This document shows, piece after piece, positions 35,094 to 56,784 of a DNA stretch of 64,000 nucleotides. Origin of the DNA: Chloranthus sessilifolius (taxonomy: Eukaryota > Streptophyta > Magnoliopsida > Chloranthales > Chloranthaceae); NCBI GenBank assembly GCA_021018995.1, contig CM037591.1:7260001-7324000 (forward strand), written 5' to 3'. Both the position numbers and the translations under genes were made by a program. The notes beneath the pieces were generated by a model. That model was not told the origin of the DNA. It worked only from the letters and a program-made list of their open reading frames with translations, and did no database searches. Within the stretch, counting starts at the first letter, position 1, and each line of letters opens with the position of its first letter.

Positions 35094-38000
35094 TGTAACA
35101 ACCCTAAAATTTAGCTATTTTATTTGTGGTGTATGATGGGTGTTGCACCAAACTCGGTGCTAGTGCTTCACACCGAAGCCTAACCTAATTAGGAGACCTC
35201 TATTTAAGTAGAGGATACGTCCAAAACCCTCACTTTTCACTTTAAGAAAACCTAGCCTCTTGCTTTTGTTTTCTTCTTCTCAAAACCCTAGCCGTCCCTT
35301 CATCTCCCCCATCCTCTTGAAAAAAAAAAAAACACTCGACCCCTTTAGATCTCTTGGGTGTTCTATCATAAAGAACACCGTGGTGTTTTCTACCGTCGGA
35401 TCGTGGAGATAGAAGGCGGCGTAATCGTGGACGGACCATCGTGTGGACACCGTGCTCTAATCGCCATAGATCTGCCGATCACGCTTCAAGAGGTGGGTAC
35501 CCATCTATCCGTCTCATCCTTCTTAGATCCCATCGCGTAAAATATGTTGATCGCGTACCGATGGGATATTTAAAATAAATCTAAAACTATTTTTTTTTTT
35601 TTTTTTTTTTTTAAAAATCTATTTTAGGATTATAATAATAATGAAATCTGTTTTTGGTATGAAATTTTGTAAATTCTGTTTTTGTATGAAATTTTGTGAA
35701 ATCTGTTTTTGTATAAAATTTTGTGAGATCTTTGATGCATTGTTGGGTTTATTTTGAACCCTATATTTTTATTTACTTTATTGTGAATCTGTGGCGTCAA
35801 TCGATTGAAACCCTATGGGAGCGCGTGCCCTACTACCCGTGGCACCACACCCTCCCTACCCGTTGAAAATATAAAATTAAAATATTAATTAACAACTAAA
35901 ATAATAAATAAATTTTACGAAAGAGATTACGTTAAATAAATATTATTGTATGAAAGTGGTATTATATTAAAGAGTAAAATATTATTAGGTTAATTAAATA
36001 ATAAATTAGTTGATAAAAAAAATGTAATAATTAGTAAAAATGTATAATGAAATTTGTAAATGTGATGAGTTATTAAAAAGTAATATTTTCATTGAATAAT
36101 AAATTGAATAATGATAAATATAGCTTATATGTTTGAGTAGTATTATTATAATAATTGATAATAATACAATTATTAATTAGTAATTAGATTAATGATATTT
36201 AGATAAATGAATTAAATTAATAAAGTAAATATTAAATATTAAGATTATTTGTTGTATTATATATCATTTAATTAATGAATTATTCAAATTTGTACATGAA
36301 TATTACTATTATATAATTCTGTTATAATAAAAAATTTATTTATAACAACTGTCATAAATGCTTTTATTGTTAATGTTTGTATTAAGGTTACATTTAATAT
36401 AATATATATATTATATGAATATGGTCGAATTATTTTTAGCAAGTATTTATATAGAATAAATACCCTAAGTCATTGCCTATTGAAAACTTGTAAATTATTC
36501 CATTTTAAAACAAACAAAAATTAATAAACTGTTGGAATTCCTTACTCCTTTTAGAAATAAATTCCCCTATTAATGTGAACTAAGATTCGGTCAAGCACCC
36601 TAAATTGCAATCATCACCCTATTATATAATTATATTAGTGTGCTATATAAATAAACATAAATATAGATATACTCAAAACCTAAATGTAAACTTTTGATGT
36701 GTGATGCTGTTGTGTTTGTAACTAAATCAAGTTATATGAATTAAGGATATGTTAGAACAGTGCGAGAGTGTAGAGTGAGATCATGCCTACACTTGGGCGT
36801 GGTGATTGAGATGACATCGAAGCGAGGAATACCAATATTCACATGCCTTACAACTCATGGTGGAATGGGACCCATGGACGAGTCGGTGAGTGTGAATTGG
36901 TGTAATCTAAATCGGTGGCATATCTGGCGACCCTATCACCCGAGTTCAAATATGATAGTATAGATTATGAGTAAGTTATGAGGTTCGACCTTTAGGCTTT
37001 AACGGTGGTGAGGCTATCTCACTATAGTTCGTCTTAGAATTAAGTTATAAGAGTATGTTATGAGTATGAAATAAGATATGTTACGAGCACGATAATAAGA
37101 TACCTGTAGGCGAAAAGATAAATAACTTAAGTTTACATGCGTATGTCGTTCCTTACGTAGCCGTAAGAACAACAACGTCTTCGGCCAAGACGGATCTCTG
37201 GAGAGATTATGAGTATGAGTATGTCTACAAGTCATTGGCCATTATGTCTCCCCATTGGGTTTGGATGGTGGAGTATGAGTATGACGCGAGGCGTTATGAT
37301 ATGGTGGTATGATACTATGTTGACCCTCTCATAGTAGCTCGGCTGACTTCGCACAGTCGTATAGGATTTCACTAAGTATGTTAGTTACGCTCATGCGATG
37401 TACGTATGTGCGAGAATGATAATAAGACATGGTATAATAAGGTATGAGATATGGTGAGGTACGTTAGGACATCAGTATCTAGATCATGGTCTTGCATTTA
37501 TGGTATGAGCTTTATAATATGCATATGATTTTGTCATTCTTTTGCTATCTGTTTGAGATACTATTATTTTATCACTCACAAGATGCACCCACAATGCACC
37601 TGAGAAGTATGGGGTGGATTGGTGGTGTATCCCACTGAGTTTACGTGACTGAGTAAACTCATCCCACGATAATCTAACAGCTGCAGGTGATTTCACTGGT
37701 GGAGTGGACATCGGCCTTTCTGATCCCGCCGACACTGATTTTCTTGATCCATGGTCTTTGAGTACCGGAGCCTTGGGAGGGTGAAAGTACCAGGAGGGTT
37801 ATAGTGCCGATTTCGATCCGAGTACCGATTATTGAGCATTGCGGACTTGGTAGTAGTTTGAGTCTTTCTTTTTACCATGGATTTTATGATTCTATTTTAT
37901 CGGATTTGTCTCCGACGTTTACTATTGTTTATTGATGGATTTCTCAGATTCAGCACTTCTATTTTAGCATTTATGATTCTTTATATTCCACTGTTATATG

Positions 38001-38142
38001 TTGATTTTCACGGATTTCGTGGAATCGGACATGCGCGATAACTCTGATTAAGTGTATGTCCGCTTAGCATATCCGGGATATGTGCGGGTCATAACCCGGA
38101 ATTCTAGGCCCTTGGGATGGGGTAGAATTTCGGGTCGTGACA
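35094..38142 (+). mobile_element. Solo LTR, 3049 bp, with TTGTG target duplication
   Basis: The element starts TGTAACAACCCTAAAATTTAG and ends GGGTCGTGACA, the usual ends of a long plant gypsy LTR. The five bases TTGTG flank it on both sides (35089-35093 and 38143-38147). Near 35200 a TATTTAAG box precedes a CT-rich leader with AAAACCCTAG words, which would be the LTR promoter. The 35840-36700 part is extremely AT-rich. The element has no internal coding region, so it is a recombined solo LTR. Confidence 0.88.
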
Positions 38143-38365
38143 TTGTGTCACATTGTTGCTTTAGTAAGAATGGAAATCTTCCTTTTATAATTTTTTTTAT
38201 CTTCAAAGGTTATGGATCTCTAACATAATTTAACACTAATTTTTCTTACAATAAGTGGGGCACATGCATTACGCCAATAGTACAGTGGCCCAACAAATCT
38301 TTTTCACTAGGACTTGCACAAGCCTTCAAGTGGCAACGATTTGGTCTCATTGCCGTCATTTGGAC

Positions 38366-38668
38366 AACTAATAAATTTGTGACGAAAAAAAAGGCCTACA
38401 CCGACAGCTGGGGATCATTAATGAAAAAGACTGCAACCGTAGGCGTAGACGCATTTATTTAAAAAATAAAAATAAAAAAAATAAGCCGTCGGCGTAAAAT
38501 ATTTGAGTTATGACGACGGCTTACAACCGTCGGCATATGTATTCGCCGATGGATGTATCGCTGACGGCTGAAGTTGTCTGCGTAGAGGTTCCAGTCGTCG
38601 ATGACATTCTTTACCGACGACTAGTGTAATCTACGTCGGCGGCGTGCGTACCTTTATTTGTAGTGTTT
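38366..38668. mobile_element. CACTA-type deletion derivative
   Basis: Read on the minus strand, the block starts CACTACAAATAAAGG at 38668 and contains repeated CGTCGG/CCGACG words, typical of CACTA ends with subterminal repeats. The left end near 38366 reads CAACTAATAAATTTG, a degraded counterpart. It is about 300 bp with no transposase. No clean 3-bp duplication was found. Confidence 0.55.
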
Positions 38669-38669
38669 G

Positions 38670-39045
38670 TAGCTCATTTTAAAAGTAATGGTCATTAAAT
38701 CATATTCGGAAAAAGACTCCGTCAAATATATTCAGCCCCATCTCGATTGGTTGCTCGTAAATTTTGAGAGAAATCCGAGTACGGCACATAAACCGATGAT
38801 TAGATCACGTTTCTACGGTCATAGCATAACCACTGATTGAATCGATTCTGAAGATTTTCTGAGAGGAACTTAAAAACAAAGGATTCTGAGTTTTATAAGA
38901 ATCTTTCAGGAATCTAAGTAACTTAAGAACGCACATGGGAAAAATCAGGAATCTGAATCTGCTAAGAATCTGTCAGGATTCTGAGTGTCCAAGAATTTGA
39001 GCTTTTCTGGGAAAAATCAGGAAACACCTGAACGAGGCCTTAGGC
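38670..39045. repeat. Right TIR-like end with CAGAATC/CAGGAATC repeats
   Basis: From 38860 words such as AGGAATCTAAG, AGGAATCTGAATC and AGGATTCTGAG recur. The block ends CTGAACGAGGCC-TTA at 39043, the inverted partner of the end at 28049. It is either the right end of one large element or one of two related MITEs. Confidence 0.4.
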
Positions 39046-39679
39046 AAAGAATCACGCCTATAAAATAGATGTGATTGATCGAACTTTAGTATCTAAAATA
39101 GACCTAATTCGACACTAGCGAATTGACTGGTTAATGGTAAGTATTTTATTTATAATAAAATTTTAAAAACATAAATAAGGGATTTCAACCCAAGTCTTCA
39201 TGATTTTTATGTTTTATAGCAAATTAAGTAGTCATTTGCATTTTCTTTAAAAAAAAAAAAAAAAAAAGTAGTCATTTGCATTTCATTTTATAAAGAATGT
39301 AGATTTACTATAAAGTTAATAATAAATACTTTAAAACTCATCCTACCCTTAACGAATCGGATTCGCTTGATAGTAGCAAATTGACCAAATCAGCAAACTA
39401 AGTAACTATGATTCGTATTAGATTGGATGGTATAAATTTCTTAGAAAGTGTGATTTCGGGCCATTTAAGCCCGAAATCACTATTTAATAACCAAAAATGT
39501 GTTTAAACGAAACCAGGAGAGTCCGGATCCTTTTTTTTTTTGTAAACTTCAATCATTTAAAATCGACCATAAATTGATTAAAAGCCTGTTTTTTCTCGAT
39601 AGGTACTAAGTAGTCGGGGTTTACAGTTAGAAATGAGAAAAAAATAATTAAATTTCTCTTTTTTCTTTGTTTTTTAATT

Positions 39680-39960
39680 ATGGTAAGTTATAATCATAGT
39701 ATCAAATATCGGCCGATACCGATATGTATTGGCGATACGTATCGGTTTATCGGCAAACAGATATGTATCAGCACCCCAACTTGGTGTCGGTATCAGTATT
39801 GGCCAATAGATATATTTTTCTTTTCTTTTAAACCAAATGCATATCGGATATCGATATATCGTTATATCTTCTTCTTTTTCCTTTTAAACAACGATAGATC
39901 GTATCGGTATCGGTCCTCCATGAACCGACACCCAATTTGACACCTTGGTTACAATTGAAA
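39680..39960. repeat. Palindrome-rich TATCGG repeat
   Basis: TATCGGCCGATACCGATATG, CGATACGTATCGG and TCGGTATCGGTCC occur close together with AT-rich centres. The same type appears in intron 10 of the host gene (43835-44190) and weakly near 47480-47555, so it is a dispersed small element. Confidence 0.65.
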
Positions 39961-40500
39961 AAAATCCAACAAAATTCAACAAGTTCAGGGAAAATATCAG
40001 AGAAAAAATAAAAAATAATATTATGAAGTATAAAAAAATCTAAAAAATATTTTAAATGACTATATATTGAAATAATTTGTGAATTATTCCTGAACTCTTA
40101 AAAAGCGTATGAATTTTTTTAAAATTCACGAATTGTTCAAGACTAATTCGCGCAACCTAAATTTTCAATTAGTCATGAATACCCAAAAAGTGGTTCTAAA
40201 ATCATATAGTACATCATGCTCAAACGTGATTTTAGGGTACACTTTTGGGTATCCGTGCCATATGAAATAAAAGACTAATTGTATGATGGTATGATCATGG
40301 TCTAAAGATCCATTATGTGGAGGATTAGGGCGAAAAATGATCTCCATCGTCTAATTAGAAATAGTCAATGGGTTTGAAGGAGTTTTCGGACATAGGCGCT
40401 CTCAATAAACCTGTAGGCACGAACAAAGGTACCCATAGTTGTATTGTGTGTGTTGTGACCATGCTCTAAAGATCCTTTGTGTAGAAGATTGGGGCAAAAA
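39960..40500. other. Intergenic, nothing recognised
   Basis: AT-rich sequence with A runs at 40000-40060. At 40170-40370 and 40380-40520 two passages share GGGTAC and ATCATGGTCTAAAGATCC/ACCATGCTCTAAAGATCC wording, a weak local duplication. No coding signal was seen. Confidence 0.5.
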
Positions 40501-40525
40501 AAAACATGTCCTTCATATGATTCAA

Positions 40526-42260
40526 AGTATGGATGCAAGTTTCGACTCGAGACCTGAACCCAAACCCAAAACCAGCAAAATTGAACCGGTCCGAATTGGA
40601 TTGAAACTGATTCCAATTCGATTCGATTTTGGCTGGTGGAAATTAACAAATCTGCCCATCCATCTCAAAATCAATTGGTTATGAGTGAAGTGGCTTAGGA
40701 ATTATTAGGGGAGAGATAAAGTTATAATTTACCCAATATGAGACTAAACTTCAACGCGCCCCGCATGTGTTAGCAAGACTAAGACAAATCACATGAACAA
40801 TTGAATTGGGTGACTTGGAGTGAAGAAAGGTCTGCTTCGATACCATAATAATTTGTGCATCTTACTCAAAACCAATTGGCAATGAGTGGAGGCACAGGGA
40901 ATTATAAGCGAGGAGAGAAAGCTATAATTTACCCAATATGGGACAAAAATTTAACATAAGTCAAAAAGCGATTAGGGAGGATTAGAAAACTGAAAATCAG
41001 GAAAATTTGAAAAAATCGAGAAAAAACAAAATAAAAATTAAAAATTGCTAGAGAATTAGAGAAAAAAAAAAAAGGAAACATAACCAAATTCAAACCTAAC
41101 CACGAACGAAAACCATATTGATTTGTTCAAGTAGCCTCATGCTGAACGGAATTGAAAATCGAAAATTTCAATTTCGGTTTACCAAATCTGCATCCCTAAT
41201 TTAAAGCGGCCAATTGACTTTTAAGAATGTGTGACCGTTTCAACTCACATGATAAAAATATTTTTTCTTTCCAAATATTGTCATCATAAATCTTTAGATT
41301 ATGGTCTTCAAATCAAACATCACAGGTAAGGAAACCAAGTGCCTTTTGTTCAAATAAGTGACCTGTGATTCTGTGAATCAACTCTTGTCACTTACAAAGG
41401 GTAGTAAAATACCAGCTCTGTGGCACTTCAGTGATTTGAAGACCATGATGGTGCTCGGGTTTAAAACCAACTAAAACTTCTAGGTTTTTAAAACCCAAAG
41501 ATTCCACTTGCCTCGAAAGTCGGTGGAATCGAGTTAACTCAAAGACTCGGATAAATTTGACTCACTCTGACTCGAAAATTCAGTATATATATATATATAT
41601 ATATTTCAAGGAAAAAGATAAAAATATATATGTTTGATAAAATGTATAGTTTATAAAAAGACGGTTTCTAAAACCTTATCTTATGAAAAAAAAAATTATA
41701 TAAGACTAGTTTATGAACCCTGATTGCATCATCCTACCCAAATCTTGACTCGACTCAGAATCCCAGCTAGTTGAGTACTTCGTCTGGCCAACTGAACCGG
41801 TCTGAATTGGACATCGACCAATTCAAAACCGAACCAAACCGATTCTAGTTCGGTTCGGTTTCAGTTTTGGATTGAGGAAACCAAAAGGCAATTGGGTAGT
41901 ATTAGAAAACCCAATAATCCAGAAAAAAAAAAAAATTTAATGATTTTGCAAAAAAAAACCGAAACCAAAGAGAACCAATTTTCAGATTTCAGTTTGATTT
42001 CGGTTTCAGAAATTGGAAAAAAAAATGCAAACCATACCGGTTTGATTTGGTTCATGCTGAACCGAAAACCAGAATTTTCGATTTCGATTCTGGTCAGTTA
42101 ACTAATTCTGCATTCCTAATTTCAAGCAGCCAATTGACAACTACTTGTAGCTATGGTCTTCAAATCACAATTGTTATGGTCTTCAAATCACAATCACAAT
42201 TGATGAAACCAAGTGCCCTGTGTCAACTCTTGGCACTCCGGATGGGTACCAAATACCAAC
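40526..42260. repeat. Locally duplicated hAT-like MITE region
   Basis: Left unit: ATGGATGCAAGTTTCGACTC near 40528 to AAATCTGCATCCCTAATTT near 41200, with AACCGGTCCGAATTGG-type words inside. Right unit: AACTGAACCGGTCTGAATTGG near 41790 to AATTCTGCATTCCTAATTT near 42120. Downstream flanks also match at about 920-bp spacing (GCGGCCAATTGACT and GCAGCCAATTGACA; ATGGTCTTCAAATCA; GAAACCAAGTGCC). Inside the left unit a smaller repeat of about 200 bp (TTATAATTTACCCAATATG) is present. Confidence 0.6.
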
Positions 42261-42827
42261 TTCATTTTATTTTTTTTAAGTAAGCTGGGCTCCAACTTGC
42301 GAGCATGAAGTTGCAATATTGTCAACCTTCCATTGGGCTACAGACACAAGCCCTACCTAATAGCAACTCACATTTATAAGTTATTTATGTGCACGATTCG
42401 GGTACAAAAATCGGGTCCAGCAATTTTTTGACCGTCACGATGTGAATATAGGTTCGCATCAGATGCTCCAAGCCTGATCCAACAGGTCAAGTTTATGCGC
42501 ATGACCCGGTTCAAAAACCGGGTCAGGCAGGAATCTAGTCAAACCGCAAGTAGATGGGGTAAGGCAATGGTGATGATTGATAGAGCATCCTAATAGTTAG
42601 TCATTGGAAAGATGTCAATATTACTTGAAATTTCATCCATCTCTCTTAGTTCTTGACATCAAATTGCTTCAAAACCATTAGCAAATTCAAATTTTAAGTG
42701 AAAAAATATCAAATTTTGAAAACTAGGATTCAAGTGTTGGATCAGTTTCAATAAAAAAGCAGAAAGAAATCGTAAGTAATATGATTTCAGCAACACTTAT
42801 CACAAACAGTTGACAGTTAGAAAATTT

Positions 42828-54098
<11,271 letters not shown>

Positions 54099-54100
54099 CT

Positions 54101-54126
54101 CTAGAGAGAGAGAGAGAGAGAGAGAG
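54101..54126 (-). promoter_or_regulatory. CT-rich 5' leader directly before the start codon
   Basis: On the minus strand a (CT)n run of about 12 units ends two bases before the ATG at 54098. Such pyrimidine leaders are common in plant 5' UTRs. Confidence 0.7.
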
Positions 54127-54740
54127 CGTCAATGGCTATTCTGACCTTTTTCGGTTTGAATTTTTTTGAATTTGAAATCAAGCGGTTGCCTCGACGTTTT
54201 TAAAAAGTCTGAGAGACCACCTTACGTGGCGACAACTGATTGGCTCTCTTTCGTTTTTATCACGCGCTAGTGGTTATGATTTAGGAGCCCTTCGATTCCG
54301 ATAACTTTCATTCTAACGGTTGGGATTACGCCTCTTGAATTTCCAGTGAAGAGCTAATCCGCTGAGGGCTGCGTCGGCATTTAAAAGAGACAACTTGGTA
54401 CGCAACCCAAGCGCCAAGGCTCTTGGAATTCTTGTCACTTTTTGGGATGGGTATCATGCGGAATCATCATATGAGATGTCTATCACTTGAAATTTTGAGT
54501 CCAACCACATCTCTAGCCTTTGGATAAAGAAGAATTTTGACTTTTATAGTTTTTATTTTTTATAGAATGATGTGCAGTCAAGATTCTTCTATTATCAAGG
54601 GATGGAAATCAATGTGGTTAAACTTAACCATTGCCCATCCACAGTCACCAAGTCGGGAATCGACAAGGTTAACTTCAACAAAGGAAAATATTCAGAAAAA
54701 TAGAGAGGAAAAATAAGAAATAAGATTAATATATATATTA
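54127..54740 (-). promoter_or_regulatory. Upstream flank of the host gene
   Basis: It should contain promoter DNA for the minus-strand gene. I see TTCAAAAAAATTC and TTTAAAAAC stretches but no convincing TATA box with start site. From about 54437 foreign words appear (CACTTTTTGGGATGGGTATC, as at 27521), and a third CAGTCACCAAG-CGGGAAT copy stands at 54641, so the unique promoter is probably short. Confidence 0.4.
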
Positions 54741-54744
54741 ATCC

Positions 54745-55130
54745 TCCATTGGGAGCCGATTAGGTCCTCCAAATGGAGGACGGTGACCGTCCTTCAAGAT
54801 ACACATGGAGCTCCATGTAGCACCCAAAATACTGTTTGGGTGCCACGTGGAGCACATGTGAACAGTTTAGATCAATATTAAAATAAAGAATTTCGAAAAA
54901 AACTTTTTAAACTCACAAGTCAAAGTTTGATAGGTTTCATTGGTCCACATTTCACAATTCAAAAAAAACACGATGGAGATGAGATTTCAATTATTTTTTT
55001 TTCAAAGATGATCTAAGCAATACACCCGAGCTTCAAGTGGCATCGAAACAATATTTTGGGTGCCACGTGGAGCTCTGCGTGGAAGTTTGGAGGACGTTGA
55101 CCGTCCTCCTATGGAGGACGAACACCTTTT
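54745..55130. mobile_element. MITE with inverted arms of about 90 bp
   Basis: The left arm (GTCCTCCAAATGGAGGACGG, then GGAGCTCCATGTAGCACCC) is inverted at about 55030-55120 (GGGTGCCACGTGGAGCTC, then GACCGTCCTCCTATGGAGG). A 170-bp centre has no ORF. The flanks are TA-rich on both sides, hiding any target duplication. Confidence 0.8.
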
Positions 55131-55139
55131 CTTATATAT

Positions 55140-55690
55140 ATATATATATATTAAAATGAATATATCAAAACCACTTTAAGCGGCATTTGATAGTCAAAAT
55201 CAAAATTTTAAAAAAAAAACGAAATTTGATAGTTTTTTTTCATAGAAACTCAAGAAAAATATAAAAATAAATAAATAAATAATTTTTTTTTATAGGTGTT
55301 ATACTCAAATTTTCTTTTATTTACTTGTTTTAAATTTTATGTTTTCATGTTACCACACATTTCATCTCAACTTATGCATCTTAGTCGCATGTACTTTATA
55401 TTTTTATCATTTCTTCGTGACCTCATATTATGCACTATATAATATGGGAGGTGTAAAAGGAGTCTTATAAAAACACTTCATCAATCAAATTGGAACTCTT
55501 GTGTTGCATAGTACTAGGCTTTTTAGTTGAAAATAAATCAAAATTCTAATAAAAAAATTGATGCAACTTTTTGAAAGAATAAAATTGTTCTCTTGAAGGT
55601 CTCATATAAAGTACTATTCGGAAGACTTTAAATTTTCCTAAAAAATTTCATATAAGATGAGATATAAGGGTTCAAAATATATAATTAAGT
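55140..55690. other. Intergenic AT-rich DNA
   Basis: Contains a short TA run at 55140 and A runs at 55210 and 55250. No gene signal was seen. Confidence 0.6.
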
Positions 55691-55694
55691 ACAA

Positions 55695-56574
55695 ACTAAA
55701 GAGGCATTAGCCCAATTGGTAACCTCTCTCCATTATGAGGGAGGAGGTCGTGGGTTTGATACTCATCCTCCATGCTGTTTCCTACTCTTGTCTTTACAAA
55801 GTGTGGGTTGGGTTATGTTAGTTAACCCTTACCACTATAATTGGTGCTCCCTCACACTCCCTCACACTCCTCCCCAACTGTCATATGTGTATGCGTGCCT
55901 GCTCCTCGGTTCTAGGGTGGGAAGAGGGGATTTAATCTCTTGACATCTATTTTTTTATGCTTTCAATAACTCGATCCTTTGGGGATCGTCTTTTGTTTAG
56001 AGGCTTCGGCTCTCCATATTTCTCTCCTTATTTTTTTTTTTTATTTTAGGAAGTTTTATTCTCTTTTTAGTGAGAGTCTTATTCTCTGAGGAGATCGACC
56101 CTATGAAGGCTTTTTTGTAATTCATAATTGTTTCTGAAACGGTTTTGCTCACGGGTTTTACCGACGTATTGTTGGCTTTGTTGTTGCGCGAATATATACA
56201 CTATATCTACGCCATGAGGCATTGTTTAAAAGCTTCGATTGAAACGATGTGTAAAGCTTTTGATCGATTGTTGCCCCCCATTTCCAACATAGTAGGAGTT
56301 TTTGTGAATCGTGACTTTACCGATGGTGGTGGCGTCTTTTCGGATGGTTCTTCGGTGTCGGTTACCGGCGATCTTCAGGATAGTGGTGAATTCTCAAATT
56401 TTTACTTTACTCTAAAGGTTCATGAAATCCATGTCATTGTTAGATTGATCTTGGATGTCATTTAATGTATTTTAATGTTAGTTATTATAACTATCACTCT
56501 TTAGATAATGGCCCTCTACTATGTAACTGTTCTCCATTTCAAATGAAAAGGATAAAAGTTTCATATATAAAAAA
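55695..56574 (+). mobile_element. SINE-headed retroposon, 880 bp, with flanking duplication
   Basis: The head (55701-55780) looks tRNA-derived: TAGCCCAATTGGTA fits a pol III A box and GGTTTGATACTC a B box, about 45 bases apart. The tail ends in an A-rich run at 56570. AAGTACAA occurs directly before (55687-55694) and after (56575-56582), a retroposition-type target duplication. The body is much longer than a usual plant SINE and holds an open frame at 56145-56465 (106 codons, MLTGFTDVLLALLLREYIHY) that I do not recognise. Confidence 0.65.
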
Positions 56575-56784
56575 AAGTACAACGAATTTCACATTTCAAG
56601 ACAATTTTGGGTAATATGAAGACAAAATTTTATCTTCTAATATCAGTAAATCTTCCTCTTTTTAAGAAGATTAGTATTCCACCTATTAACGTGGAATGGA
56701 AACTTTCATCCGCAACCCCCACCTATCAGTAACTTCTATATAAAATATACTATTTTTTTCTTGAATAAAATCACAAAGGGTAAC

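Noticed and set aside
35242-35540. Coding exons near 35.3 kb
   Set aside because: They lie in the promoter and leader part of the solo LTR defined by the TTGTG duplication.
42050-42283. Small ORFs in the hAT-like duplicated region
   Set aside because: They are short, frame-inconsistent between the two duplicate units, and lack any domain.
55701-55780. Functional tRNA gene
   Set aside because: The A and B box words fit, but the sequence does not fold into a full cloverleaf by eye and sits at the head of a retroposon.
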